A DNA stretch of 64,000 bases from Candidatus Tokpelaia sp. JSC085 (GCA_003331005.1 QENC01000001.1:492001-556000), one strand, 5' to 3'. Positions 48,867-58,449 are shown, numbered from the stretch's first letter. Notes: generated by a model from the sequence alone, not told the origin. Made by a program: numbers and translations.

Positions 48867-50333
48867 TTATAAATACGGTGAGCCAAGCCAAATAAGATGA
48901 TCTAGAAGTCGTGCAGGAAAGGATCGTTTTTGCAGCACATGCAATTTAACTTCATATGCATTAACAAGTGATAGATAGATATCATCTGCAATCGCTTTTG
49001 AAAATTCTCTATCCATAACTTCAAGATCAATTTCGAAGTTTAGACGAAGGGAACGTGGATCAATATTGGATGAGCCAACATATGCCCAGTAATTGTCAAT
49101 CGAAACAAGTTTTGAATGATCAAACGAGCCATGGGCACGCCAAATACAGCAATTATCACGCAACAACTGGTCAAATTGAGCCTGCATAGCGCGGTCGACA
49201 AGCCGTAAGTTGTTACGGCCCGGCACGACGATATCAACTCGGACGCCACGCCTTGCTGCTGTTACTAAAGCGCTCACCAGTTCCCGATCTGGCAAAAGGT
49301 ACGGGGTCTTGATGAGAATGTTGCACTCAGCAACAGAAAATGCTCCTATCAGCATTCGTTGATTGACTTCCATGATATGATCATCGGGGCCGGATGCGAC
49401 AACTCGTACAGACAAACCTTCGCCAGATGGTAAAAGCGGAGCAGAGACAGACCACGATTCCGTATTAAGCTTTTCACCAGATGAAAAAGCCCAATCTTCC
49501 GCTGCGGTATAAAATAAATCCTGAACTGCTGGTCCCTCAACACGGAAATGCATATCATGAAACACTTTATTCCCCCGTATAGCAGCTGAAAATCCGGAAC
49601 GGATATTCATTCCTCCAGTAAAGGCATACTGACCGTCAATCGTTAGGATTTTTCTGTGTGTGCGTAAATTCGCATAGGGAAGACGCAAACCAATAATAAT
49701 ATTGCCATTAAAAACATCAACTGGAACACCGTTTTTTTTCAAAATATACACAATGCTGGGCAATGAATAACGCGCACCGACAGCATCAATCAAAACCCGT
49801 ACCATGACTCCACGTTTTACGGCATCAGCCAATGCTTGAACGAATTTTTTGCCGATTTCATCATGATCAAAAATATAGGTCTCAAGCAAAATACTACGAT
49901 TTGCTTTTTTTATGGCATGCAACATAGCATTATAGGCTGTGTCCCCGCCTTTTAATATTTCAATTTTATTGCCACTAGTCTGACAACGACAGCTTACTTT
50001 ATCACCCAATTTTTTCATGGAACGAGCATGTAGCCCGAATTTTTTTTTAATGGCTTCGAGCGGAACATCATAACTGTACAGATGAGACTGGGACTGTCCA
50101 AGATCGCTCATTTTACGTCGCTGCAGTTTGATCGTTTTCCTCCTGATACGATTGATACCGATGATACCGTAAATGACAGCTCCAAGAATTGGAGACAGTA
50201 TAATAATACCAACCCAACCAATGGCCGTACGTACCTCCTCCTTGGTCATCGTGGCATGAATTGCTGCCGCCACTCCAAGGATAACAGATAAAAAAGCAAG
50301 GGCATATGGCCAGTAAACAATAATAAATTCCAT
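48867..50333 (-). CDS. cls: cardiolipin synthase
   Basis: 488 residues. Two N-terminal membrane helices (about 5-25 and 37-60) are followed by two phospholipase D domains. The HKD motifs are HRKILTIDGQYAFTGGMN and HSKLVSIDNYWAYVGSSNIDPRSL, both complete. It condenses two phosphatidylglycerol molecules into cardiolipin at the inner membrane. It stands alone, leftward, converging on ispE. Confidence 0.93.
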   Translation of the reverse strand: MEFIIVYWPYALAFLSVILGVAAAIHATMTKEEVRTAIGWVGIIILSPILGAVIYGIIGINRIRRKTIKLQRRKMSDLGQSQSHLYSYDVPLEAIKKKFGLHARSMKKLGDKVSCRCQTSGNKIEILKGGDTAYNAMLHAIKKANRSILLETYIFDHDEIGKKFVQALADAVKRGVMVRVLIDAVGARYSLPSIVYILKKNGVPVDVFNGNIIIGLRLPYANLRTHRKILTIDGQYAFTGGMNIRSGFSAAIRGNKVFHDMHFRVEGPAVQDLFYTAAEDWAFSSGEKLNTESWSVSAPLLPSGEGLSVRVVASGPDDHIMEVNQRMLIGAFSVAECNILIKTPYLLPDRELVSALVTAARRGVRVDIVVPGRNNLRLVDRAMQAQFDQLLRDNCCIWRAHGSFDHSKLVSIDNYWAYVGSSNIDPRSLRLNFEIDLEVMDREFSKAIADDIYLSLVNAYEVKLHVLQKRSFPARLLDHLIWLGSPYL

Positions 50334-50620
50334 AATTGAATATTTTCAAAAATGTTTTGTCTGAACAAACAGAAAGAAAAAAAGAGAACCTAATGTTCAA
50401 TCAATTCTTTTTAGAAACTCACTGAGATCCTATTGTTTCTCTATTTCTTTATTAAGAGATATTTGAATCTAATTAATATCCACCTTTTTTTGGTGTAAGT
50501 TTTTTATCCAGTAAGTGCCTTTAATACCGTTATAATAGACTGTAAAAAGTGTTTTTGTATAGATCTTCATATTTTGAGAGGTGTTTCCTCGCAAAGATTT
50601 TTATATCCTTTTAGGATATT
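50334..50620. other. intergenic gap, cls to polA remnant
   Basis: About 290 AT-rich bases with no gene, hairpin or repeat that I can support. Confidence 0.45.
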
Positions 50621-52300
50621 CGTGTTAAATGAGCGTCATACCAGTTTTTTGCAACTAACCTTGAGCGGAACAGCAAATTGCACGGCAGGGGTCGCTGCTT
50701 CTGCCATGATTTTTCGAACAACTGGTATTGTTTCTTCTATCTCTTCCTTCGGCAATTCAAAAACAAGTTCATCGTGAACCTGCCATGACTGCAGAAAGGC
50801 CAGCATTTTTCAATTTTTCATCTAAGCGAATCATTGCCCGACGAATGATATCAGCTGCTGCACTTTTGATCGATGCATTAATTGCTGCCCGCTCATTGAA
50901 GGCGCAGATTTTAGGATGCGAGGACTTTATTTCTGGATAATATTCCGAATACAGTCTCGACATAACCGTATTCACTATATTCATGAATCCCTTGAAAACG
51001 CTCGAAATAAGTACGTCTATACCTCTCTACGCGAAATACCAAGATGATTGGCAAGACTAAAAGCCGACATATACCCAAAATTTATTGCCTTCGCTCTGTG
51101 ACGGATATTTGGTGACAGATTTTCAATTGGAAGATCAAACATTTCGAGTCTAGCATTGCATGTATATCAATATCTGCTAGAAAAGCCTTTTTAAGTGCTG
51201 TAATATCCGCGACATGAGCTAGAATCCGTCACTCAATCTGGTTTCAGCTGAAAGCAACACATGACCTTTGCGTGCAATAAATGCTTTACGTATGCGATCC
51301 CAGTACGCACTGGGACTGTTGGGGTTGGAAGAGACGAAGCGCCCGCAGGCCATTTGTATAAGTGGATTGAAGCTTTTTTACCTGTCGCCAGTCGATAACC
51401 TTCCGCGGCAATTTTTCTCCTTTAACAGAAAAATCTTCCAAAATCTTCGTTGAAGTTGACCACTGACCTGTTCGCTCCTCTCCCTGCGCTCCCTGGCAAA
51501 GAAAGCTTTCCAAAGAGAATATTACCAAGCTGGTTTGGAGAGCTTAGATTAATTTTTTCCCCTGCTAATTCATAAATATCATTTTCCATGGAAGCAACAT
51601 CATGAGCAAGCTCTTCGGATAGCTTTTGCAGAATTGTCTTTTCTATCACCGCGCTCCTCCATTGAGGCTAAGACTTCAACCAACGGTTTCTCCATTCTCT
51701 AATAAATATGAACAAGCTGTTTGGCCACCATCTGTGGTTTAAGAATTTTCCAAAGTCGCTATCAGCCTCTTCAGCGGCGTAAGCTGTTGCTTTTATTAGA
51801 TCAATTGCAGCAAAAGAAATAGATACACGTTCTCGGCCACTTCTCTTCTTGTAAGACATTGGCTGATGGCCAAGCCAACGTTTTGATAAGACATCTATGT
51901 GCAATACCTCCCATATAAAGGAAGCATGGTATCATCAAACGCCTTTATGTTTATGCCAAATGCATAACCAGTGATATTTCATATTTTGTGCAATCTTCAG
52001 CACAGCAGAGTTTTCAAGAATTGGCTCAAGATATGGAGGAAAGAATTCTGCTCGATCTGGCCTGCAATCCTCTCCCCCTCAAGCACTTGAGCTTTGCTAC
52101 CATAGGACTGTGCGAATTAGTTGCCGCAGCAAAAAAACTGTTTTTCTGCTTCGCTCAGCCACTGGGTCAGTGTCTCTTCATTCATGATCGTCTCATGCTC
52201 GGACATTCTCTTAATGCTTCTTGACGACAACGCCTTGCCAGATGACTAGGAGATACATTTTCATCAGCTTGATCCGGCAATTATGCGAATGGCTGTATCT
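50620..52300 (-). pseudogene. polA: decayed 3'-5' exonuclease-like and polymerase regions of DNA polymerase I
   Basis: On the minus strand, downstream of the intact N-terminal part, pieces of PolA appear in the correct order but in shifting frames. VLKIAQNMKYHWL (about 52000) ends at two stops. HIDVLSKRWLGHQPMSYKK and KATAYAAEEAD come next (51904-51750), then NDIYELAGEKINLSSPNQLGNILFGK (51600), TGQWSTSTKILEDF and LPRKVIDWRQVKKLQSTYTNGL (51480-51340). The motif A segment at about 51250 reads LLSAETRLSDGF and stops instead of DYSQIELR. Later come YPEIKSS..AFNERAAINASIKSAAADIIRRAM (50940-50830) and QVHDELVFELP (50780-50750). Catalytic polymerase function is lost. Confidence 0.88.
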
Positions 52301-53266
52301 CTAAGCCTCTTTCTCACCGCTCCTAGAATGCCCCCAATGAATATTGACATGCTGTGTTTTAACTGCTGCAGCATTTGTGTCTGTCCCTTTAGCAACACGC
52401 CGAATGAGGTTTTTAAGTTCTATCGCTTTAAGGAATCCTATCAGTTTAGTTCCATCCTGCGGCTTAAGAACGAGAGTATCAGGATGAATATCCAATGGAA
52501 TATATGGATACAGACGTACAAGCTGCCGCGAAATTTTTAGCTGTTCAGCATGGCTGATAATGTTTTCACGCCATTTTTTTCTTGGTATTTCGTCTACTCT
52601 CTCAAGGAGGGCATCGAGACAACCAAATTTTTCAATAAGAGCAGCCGCCGTTTTTGGACCAATACCAGGAATACCAGGTATATTATCAGTTGTATCACCG
52701 GTCATTGCCTGTAAGTCGGCCATTCTCTCTGGCATTACTCCCCATTTTTCAACAACTTCCGGTACGTTAATCTGCAAATTCTTCACACTGTCATACATCG
52801 ATACATGATCATCAACTAACTGCATCAAATCCTTGTCAGATGAAAAAATCGTTACATCAGCGCCAGCTTGTACGACCTCACGGGTGTAGCTAGCAATTAT
52901 ATCATCTGCTTCAAACCCTTCTTTTTCGATATAGGGTAAATTGAATGCATGTGTTGCCTGACGGATAAGACCAAACTGTACTAGCAAATCTGCAGAGGGA
53001 GTGGATCTGTTGGCTTTATACAGCGGATAGAGATCCTTGCGAAAGGTGTTAGAAGAATAATCAAAAACAAGAGCAAAATGTGTCGGCATAACACCTAACG
53101 ATGTATTCCTTGCGCTACAGAGCAGTTTCCACAGCATGTTACAAAACCCTGAAACTGCACCAACAGGTAATCCATCGCTCTTTCTCGTCAGTGGTGGCAA
53201 TGCATGATAAGCCCGGAAGATATAACCTGAACCATCGACGAGAAAAAGATGATCACCCTTCTTCAT
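52301..53266 (-). CDS. polA: DNA polymerase I 5'-nuclease (FEN) domain, retained as a separate frame
   Basis: 321 residues equal to the N-terminal third of PolA. The nuclease acids are all present: FLVDGSGYIFRAYH, VFDYSSNTFRKDLYPLYKANR, EGFEADDIIASY, IFSSDKDLMQLV and MTGDTTDNIPGIPGIGPKTAAALIEKFG. The frame then runs through the linker (NLIRRVAKGTDTN, HVNIHWGHS) and ends at a stop at 52301, just before the exonuclease-like domain. It should still make a flap endonuclease able to remove RNA primers. The rest of polA downstream is shattered (50620-52300). I infer that this domain is under selection and the polymerase is not. Confidence 0.85.
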   Translation of the reverse strand: MKKGDHLFLVDGSGYIFRAYHALPPLTRKSDGLPVGAVSGFCNMLWKLLCSARNTSLGVMPTHFALVFDYSSNTFRKDLYPLYKANRSTPSADLLVQFGLIRQATHAFNLPYIEKEGFEADDIIASYTREVVQAGADVTIFSSDKDLMQLVDDHVSMYDSVKNLQINVPEVVEKWGVMPERMADLQAMTGDTTDNIPGIPGIGPKTAAALIEKFGCLDALLERVDEIPRKKWRENIISHAEQLKISRQLVRLYPYIPLDIHPDTLVLKPQDGTKLIGFLKAIELKNLIRRVAKGTDTNAAAVKTQHVNIHWGHSRSGEKEA

Positions 53267-53492
53267 CAGTGCTAAAATCCCTCATAGAAATTCAAGAGGA
53301 CTGTAACTGTAAATACGACTGTATCTACAATAATTCGCTATTTTTTGTTATAAAGACCAGTTTCTCGCCCTTGAAATGCCATTTTTTTCAATTACCTTTT
53401 TTTTTTCGGCACTCTTGTCGTAAGCTGGCTCTATTCCACGGTAGCTATTGATCCCCTTTCCAGGTTGCCAGGAATAAGCTCAGTAGTAATGA

Positions 53493-53523
53493 GACCGTTG
53501 CGGTTCCCCTCCCCGCAACGGTC
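53493..53523. other. strong 11-bp hairpin at the dnaQ stop
   Basis: GACCGTTGCGG at 53493-53503 and CCGCAACGGTC at 53513-53523 form a perfect 11-bp stem with a 9-base loop. One arm touches the dnaQ stop codon. No T run follows on the minus strand, so it is not a standard intrinsic terminator; it could stabilise the 3' end of the mRNA. Confidence 0.7.
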
Positions 53524-54227
53524 TAACGTCTAACAGTCGAACAGTAGCGCGCAAACCATAGGGCCTTTTCCCCAATCCTTCCCAGGAATTGCCTATGATC
53601 GAGCAGATCTTTTTCTGTCAAACGAGCAGGTAGAGCAACAGGACGGGATTTTATAGTGATAGGCTCATTTGTTATACCTTTTTTCACATTGACGCTATCA
53701 AGATCAAGTGCTCCTTGTTTTCCTCCAATCAGTTCAATATAGATATCTGCCAATATTTTAGAATCAAGCAAAGCTCCGTGCAATGTACGCAGACTGCTAT
53801 CAATCCCATAACGTTTGCACAACCCATCAAGTGAATTGGGTCCCATCGGATGTTTACGACGTGCAAGCCTAAGCGTGTCAATGATCCGGCTAACGCTAAT
53901 CGGCGCGTGTCCTATACGCTCAAGCTCAGCGTTAATAAACCCCAAATCAAACATAGCATTATGTGCAACAAGCATAGCGCCATGCGTGAAAGTTAGAAAA
54001 TCTTTGACAATGGCTGGAAAAACTGGCTTATCAGAAAGCGCTTCATTGGATATACCATGGATAGCCAATGCATCAGGATGAACCCGTCTACCTTGTGGAT
54101 TAATATAAGTATGAAATGTCCGCCCAGTTGGAAAGCGATTCTCAAGCTCAACACAACCAATTTCAATGACACGATCTTCTGTTTTGTCAAGACCGGTTGT
54201 TTCCGTATCAAAAATGATCTCACGCAT
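53523..54227 (-). CDS. dnaQ: DNA polymerase III epsilon subunit (proofreading exonuclease)
   Basis: 234 residues, DEDDh exonuclease. Exo I is IIFDTETTGLD (D7, E9), exo II AHNAMFDLGFINAEL, and exo III LHGALLDSKILADIYIELIGG. After the domain comes a tail of about 60 residues that in the family carries the alpha-subunit contact. It proofreads the replicase. It belongs to the leftward run dnaQ-coaE-aroE-maf next to the candidate origin, the usual Rhizobiales order. Intact, unlike the neighbouring polA. Confidence 0.95.
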   Translation of the reverse strand: MREIIFDTETTGLDKTEDRVIEIGCVELENRFPTGRTFHTYINPQGRRVHPDALAIHGISNEALSDKPVFPAIVKDFLTFTHGAMLVAHNAMFDLGFINAELERIGHAPISVSRIIDTLRLARRKHPMGPNSLDGLCKRYGIDSSLRTLHGALLDSKILADIYIELIGGKQGALDLDSVNVKKGITNEPITIKSRPVALPARLTEKDLLDHRQFLGRIGEKALWFARYCSTVRR

Positions 54228-54300
54228 TTTTCCTGTTCCTCCCTCTACCTATACATTGAGACTCTTTAAGAAAACTGATGCGGAGGAATCATTTATTTCC

Positions 54301-54900
54301 TTACAATATTCGTTTAAAAGTCAGAAGTTTTGCTATCACAGAACGTACATCTTTGTGCAGAGTACTCAAGTCTTTATCTGCATCAATGACAAAATCAGCA
54401 CGTTTGCGTTTTTCCTCATCTCGCATCTGACGAGAAAGAATAGCAGAGAACATCTCTTCCGTCATACCGGCACGACTTAAAACTCGTTCCCTCTGGATGT
54501 TATAAGGAACTGATACAGTGACAACATAATCAACACGTGAGTGAGCCCCAGTTTCGTAAAGAAGTGGAATGTCAAAAAGAACAATCCGATGCTCTTGTTG
54601 GCAAGCTTTTTGCAAAAAAAAAGACTCTGCTTCGCGTACGTATGGATGAATAATCGCTTCTAATTTCTCCAGTGCTTCTGGTATATGGAAAACAATTTCA
54701 GCCAATTTTCTGCAATTGATGGTCCCGTCTTCAACTATTCCAGGAAAAGAAGTGTGAATTTTTTTAATGACTGGCACCTGGGTATAAATTGCATGCACCG
54801 CATCATCAGCACTGTGTACTGGGATCCCTTCTTCAGAAAAAAAGCCAGTAGCTGTTGACTTTCCCATACCAATAGAACCAGTGAGACCAATAATGATCAT
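54301..54900 (-). CDS. coaE: dephospho-CoA kinase
   Basis: 199 residues from the ATG at 54900 (MIIIGLTGSIGMGKSTATGFF); a GTG at 54906 overlapping the aroE stop is the other option. P-loop GSIGMGKST, HSADDAVHAIY, then LFDIPLLYETGAHSRVDYVVTVS and RMRDEEKRKRADFVID. CoaE phosphorylates dephospho-CoA in the last step of CoA synthesis. Translationally coupled to aroE. Confidence 0.94.
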   Translation of the reverse strand: MIIIGLTGSIGMGKSTATGFFSEEGIPVHSADDAVHAIYTQVPVIKKIHTSFPGIVEDGTINCRKLAEIVFHIPEALEKLEAIIHPYVREAESFFLQKACQQEHRIVLFDIPLLYETGAHSRVDYVVTVSVPYNIQRERVLSRAGMTEEMFSAILSRQMRDEEKRKRADFVIDADKDLSTLHKDVRSVIAKLLTFKRIL

Positions 54901-54902
54901 CT

Positions 54903-55751
54903 TCACTTTTCCTGTGTGGTGATAAGAATATGCGATCTCAATTCCTTCGTAACCTGTGGTCTAATACCAAACCATCGTTCAAATCCGGGAACAGCCTGAT
55001 GCAGTAACATTCCGATGCCATCAACCGTTTTCAGTCCTTCTTTTTGCGCATTTTTCAGAAAAGCGGTCACCCGCGGCGTATAGACAATATCTGCGACAAC
55101 AAGATCAGGATGAGCATTGGTAAAATCAATGTTGATATCATTTTTATTGCTATTATAAGAGCTTCTCATACCCAATGACGTGGTATTAACTATCAGATCT
55201 GCTCTGTTAATATACGAATTGATAGAGTCTAAATCCGCAACAAAAACCTCTTGACCAAAGCGATCAGCGAGATGATCAGCTTTGGTCCGTGTGCGATTAA
55301 ACAAAAGAATCTTCTTGAAACCCTGTTCTTTCAGAGCAAAAAGAATAGCACACGCTGCACCGCCTGCTCCGATGACAATGGCTGTATTCCTTATCCAGCC
55401 AGGTGCACAATCGTTAAGGTTACAGATAAAACCATAAGCGTCTGTGTTACTCCCGCAAAGAACATCCTCTTCAAACCATAAGGTATTGACAGAACCTATA
55501 CATGTTGCTGTCCTATCACATCGAGCAGCAAGCGTGAAGGCCCGTTCTTTATGGGGCAGAGTAACATTTCCGCCGCAATACTTTCTTTCCTGTAATGACT
55601 GGATAAAAGTAGGGAAATGTTCTACGGTAATCTCAACTGGTTCATACCAACCTTCCAGCTTATAAAGTCTAAGCCAATAACGATGCACCTGTGGTGAACA
55701 GGAATGACTGATCGGATAACCGGTCACAAAAGCTTTTGGATAATCAACCAT
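54903..55751 (-). CDS. aroE: shikimate dehydrogenase
   Basis: 282 residues from the ATG at 55751 (MVDYPKAFVTGYPISHSCSPQVH), which has GGGAG seven bases before it; a GTG at 55769 would add six residues. The substrate site shows SHSCSP and GGNVTLPHKERAF with the catalytic lysine, and the NADP fold GAGGAACAILFALKEQG. LVVNTTSLGM and IGMLLHQAVPGFERWFG complete the pattern. It reduces 3-dehydroshikimate in aromatic synthesis. The start overlaps the maf end by eight bases. Confidence 0.95.
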   Translation of the reverse strand: MVDYPKAFVTGYPISHSCSPQVHRYWLRLYKLEGWYEPVEITVEHFPTFIQSLQERKYCGGNVTLPHKERAFTLAARCDRTATCIGSVNTLWFEEDVLCGSNTDAYGFICNLNDCAPGWIRNTAIVIGAGGAACAILFALKEQGFKKILLFNRTRTKADHLADRFGQEVFVADLDSINSYINRADLIVNTTSLGMRSSYNSNKNDINIDFTNAHPDLVVADIVYTPRVTAFLKNAQKEGLKTVDGIGMLLHQAVPGFERWFGIRPQVTKELRSHILITTQEK

Positions 55752-56337
55752 TAATCGCTCCCAATTCACGAAGTTCCGCTAACAATGGCAGTAACGGCAA
55801 ACCCACGATGGAGAAATAATCACCTTCAATTTTTTCGAAAATCTGGATGCCTTCCCTCTCTATCTTATAGGCACCAAGACTTGTAAGAATATCTGGGCCT
55901 ACACGAGAGAAATAATCACTGATATATTGGGGATCAAGCGGCCTGACTGTCATATTTGCTTGCGCAACATGATTCCATAAGCAATCACCGTTTTTAAAAA
56001 GAGCAACAGCACTGCGCAGATGATGGGTTTTTCCAGAGAGTGTAACAAGACGGCGATATGCCGCCTCCATATCAACAGGCTTATGCAAAATCTCACCCTC
56101 AAGCTCCAATATCTGATCACACCCAATCACGATAGCATGGGGAAAACGCAGAGAAACTTCCCTAGATTTTTCTTCTGCTAGTTTCAGCGCTAACTCCTCT
56201 GCTGAAAGACTGCATGATTTATTTTCAATATAACGTTCATCGATTCTTGCACCTTCTACTTTTACCATAAGACCAGCATGTCTCATCAAACGCGCGCGAA
56301 AAGGGCTCAACGATGCAAGAATCAGTTTCTGAGTCAT
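55744..56337 (-). CDS. maf: Maf-like nucleotide pyrophosphatase
   Basis: 197 residues. The Maf signature ILASLSPFRARLMRHAGL opens the protein, with DERY and later AIVIGCDQILELEGEIL and YKIEREGIQIFEKIEGDYFSIVGLPLLPLL. Maf proteins hydrolyse nucleoside triphosphates including modified ones (house-cleaning). It is the first gene of the leftward run that starts at the candidate origin, and lies divergent from hemE across 492 bases. Confidence 0.93.
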   Translation of the reverse strand: MTQKLILASLSPFRARLMRHAGLMVKVEGARIDERYIENKSCSLSAEELALKLAEEKSREVSLRFPHAIVIGCDQILELEGEILHKPVDMEAAYRRLVTLSGKTHHLRSAVALFKNGDCLWNHVAQANMTVRPLDPQYISDYFSRVGPDILTSLGAYKIEREGIQIFEKIEGDYFSIVGLPLLPLLAELRELGAING

Positions 56338-56829
56338 CAGAATGATGATTACCCTTTCGTTTCAGTTAGGAACGGCCGATCCTGATCGAAAATTATTTTC
56401 ATAGTCATTGAATCGATCCTATCAGAAAATTGCTTCAAACTGATATTATTATACATCTGCCTGAGTCAGAAATCATCATGGAAGAATCAAATAACTTGAT
56501 TCCCTCTTTTATGAAAGACTAGTGATTGAGTGTGTGTGAGTGTGAATATAGGGATTATTAGTGATCATCTTTTAACAGTCCAACAGTATTGGAGCCACAG
56601 GCCCTAAAGAGCTTGTCATTCAGCTTGGATGATTAAACCCATCTTTAATTCTATCGTTAGAAGATAAAAAAGGCCATCAATGCCTACTGTTGTAAACTAA
56701 ATTTTAAGCATAAATATTCTTGACTTTATTCAAAGTCTTTCTAAGAGAGCTTTAAAAATAAAATTTATAACCCTACAGCGCTTACAAAGCTTTTTAAAGA
56801 TTTTTAATTTTAAGCAAGTAATCCCTTCA
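56338..56829. other. candidate chromosomal replication origin (oriC)
   Basis: 492 bases between maf and hemE with genes running away on both sides for at least 7 kb. It is very AT-rich from about 56640 to 56820. A DnaA-box-like TGTGAATAT at 56541-56549 differs by one base from TGTGNATAA. It also has a 6-bp inverted repeat, GACTTT-attc-AAAGTC at 56722-56737. In Caulobacter the origin adjoins hemE, and origins in several other alphaproteobacteria map to this gap. No perfect DnaA box or TTAA-N7-TTAA (CtrA) site was found, which lowers confidence. Confidence 0.5.
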
Positions 56830-57882
56830 ATGTGCGCACATCAGAAGACAAAAGAGAAAAAATTACTAACGGTTCTGAGGGGAGGAAGAGTCTTTCCTCC
56901 CCCAATTTGGATAATGCGTCAATCTGGGCGTTATCTACCTGAATACCATAGAGTGCGTGAGAAAGCGGGGGGGTTCCTGAAACTGTGTCAGAACACTAGT
57001 CTCGCGGCTGAAGTGACATTACAGCCAATTCGTCGTTTCGGCTTTGATGCAGCAATCCTTTTTTCAGATATACTGATCATCCCCTATGCATTAGGAAGAA
57101 ATCTTCATTTCGAGAAAAACCGCGGTCCTATCATGACACCTATCACTGAAAGGGAGATAGCAAAACTTGATACAAAATACGTTGTTGAACGTCTTTCCTG
57201 CTCTTTTGAAACAATTGAGAAAGTTAGAACTGTACTTAATGACACAATTGCAATTATTGGGTTCTGCGGTGCACCATGGACAGTCGCCACTTACATGATT
57301 GCTGGTCAGAATACGCTTGATCAGCTACCCGCCAGATTATTTTCTTACCTATACCCACGAGCTATGCAAACACTACTTAATTATTTAGCTGATATCTCGG
57401 CTGATTATCTGATTCAGCAAATCAAATCTGGTGCTGATGTCATACAGATTTTTGATACTTGGGCAGGTGTTCTTGATCAAATCTCGTTTGAAATAATGTG
57501 TGTTGCACCAGTCCGTCGCATGGTGCAAAGAATCAAGCAGATCTATCCAGCAGTCCCGATTATCGGGTTTCCTCGCGGAGTGGGTCAGCGTTATGCAGAC
57601 TACGTAAGAAAAACCGGTGTGACAGCTCTTGGCTTTGACTGGAGTGTCCCATTATCTTTTATAGCAAAGTTACAAAAAGAGATCGCTGTGCAAGGCAACC
57701 TCGATCCTCTGCGACTCGTTGCAGGCGGAAGATCTCTTGAGGAAGGTGTTGACACGATCCTCACCGAATTAGGAAGAGGCCCTTTTATATTTAATCTGGG
57801 TCATGGTATCATGCCTGATACGCCAATAAGGCATGTTGAGCAAATGATACAACGTATCCGAGGAAACCCCGATAATGGTTGA
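56830..57882 (+). CDS. hemE: uroporphyrinogen decarboxylase
   Basis: 350 residues. The opening RVFPPPIWIMRQSGRYLPEYHRVREKAGGF has the conserved RQAGRY-type arginines, then FDAAILFSDILIIPYALG with the catalytic aspartate, CGAPWTVATYMI and VDWSVPL-like LGFDWSVPLSF, ending FNLGHGIMPDTPI. It decarboxylates uroporphyrinogen III to coproporphyrinogen III. First gene of the rightward run from the candidate origin. hemJ overlaps its end. Confidence 0.95.
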   Translation: MCAHQKTKEKKLLTVLRGGRVFPPPIWIMRQSGRYLPEYHRVREKAGGFLKLCQNTSLAAEVTLQPIRRFGFDAAILFSDILIIPYALGRNLHFEKNRGPIMTPITEREIAKLDTKYVVERLSCSFETIEKVRTVLNDTIAIIGFCGAPWTVATYMIAGQNTLDQLPARLFSYLYPRAMQTLLNYLADISADYLIQQIKSGADVIQIFDTWAGVLDQISFEIMCVAPVRRMVQRIKQIYPAVPIIGFPRGVGQRYADYVRKTGVTALGFDWSVPLSFIAKLQKEIAVQGNLDPLRLVAGGRSLEEGVDTILTELGRGPFIFNLGHGIMPDTPIRHVEQMIQRIRGNPDNG

Positions 57883-58414
57883 AAGCAATTCTTTTCTTAC
57901 GACATCACGGATATGGACAGAGTTCATAGTTGTAGTGCTTGCCACTGTTGGTATTATGTCCTTGGCTGTTCTCTGGCTGCCTTTTCAGGCGTATTCCTGG
58001 ATCAAGGCGGTACATGTTATCGCTATTATCAGTTGGATGGCAGGACTGCTCTATCTTCCAAGGCTCTTCGTTTATCATTGCGCGGTAGAAAAAGACTCTA
58101 TTCAATATGCAACTTTTAAAACCATGGAACAGCGCTTGCTGCGCTATATTATCCATCCAGGAATGCTGCTTTCTTGGACGACCGGGTTTTGGATGACATG
58201 GAAAATGTATCATTTTCAGGGAGGATGGCTTTATCTGAAACTCAGCGCTGCTTTTCTACTTTCCGTCTTTCATGGGCTTTTAGTATGCGCAACTTGCCAC
58301 TTTATAGATGGCTGCAATCGGCCTTCCCAGAGAATCTGGCGTTTTCTCAATGAAGTACCAACCCTTCTGATGATTATTGCAGTCATTGCTGTTATTATCA
58401 AGATTCCAGAATGA
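57875..58414 (+). CDS. hemJ: HemJ-type protoporphyrinogen oxidase
   Basis: 179 residues with four membrane helices. IKAVHVIAIISWMAGLLYLPRLFVYH carries the conserved histidine and the RLFVYH segment, and WLYLKLSAAFLLSVFHGLL the second conserved histidine, as in HemJ (UPF0093). It oxidises protoporphyrinogen IX to protoporphyrin in bacteria lacking HemG and HemY. It overlaps hemE by eight bases, which supports a heme role and shared translation. Confidence 0.9.
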   Translation: MVESNSFLTTSRIWTEFIVVVLATVGIMSLAVLWLPFQAYSWIKAVHVIAIISWMAGLLYLPRLFVYHCAVEKDSIQYATFKTMEQRLLRYIIHPGMLLSWTTGFWMTWKMYHFQGGWLYLKLSAAFLLSVFHGLLVCATCHFIDGCNRPSQRIWRFLNEVPTLLMIIAVIAVIIKIPE

Positions 58415-58421
58415 AAAAAGC

Positions 58422-58449
58422 TTGCATCAATACAGAAAAAAACTATATT
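58422..58449 (+). promoter_or_regulatory. likely promoter upstream of rho
   Basis: TTGCAT at 58422-58427 and TATATT at 58444-58449 are 16 bases apart. The pair leaves a leader of about 105 nt before the rho ATG, in the only gap (146 bases) between hemJ and rho. The leader may be used for autoregulation, as known for rho in other bacteria, but I saw no specific structure. Confidence 0.4.

Noticed and set aside
50769-51904. Several 60-80 codon minus-strand frames as separate small genes
   Set aside because: Each matches a consecutive part of DNA polymerase I, so they are pieces of one broken gene.
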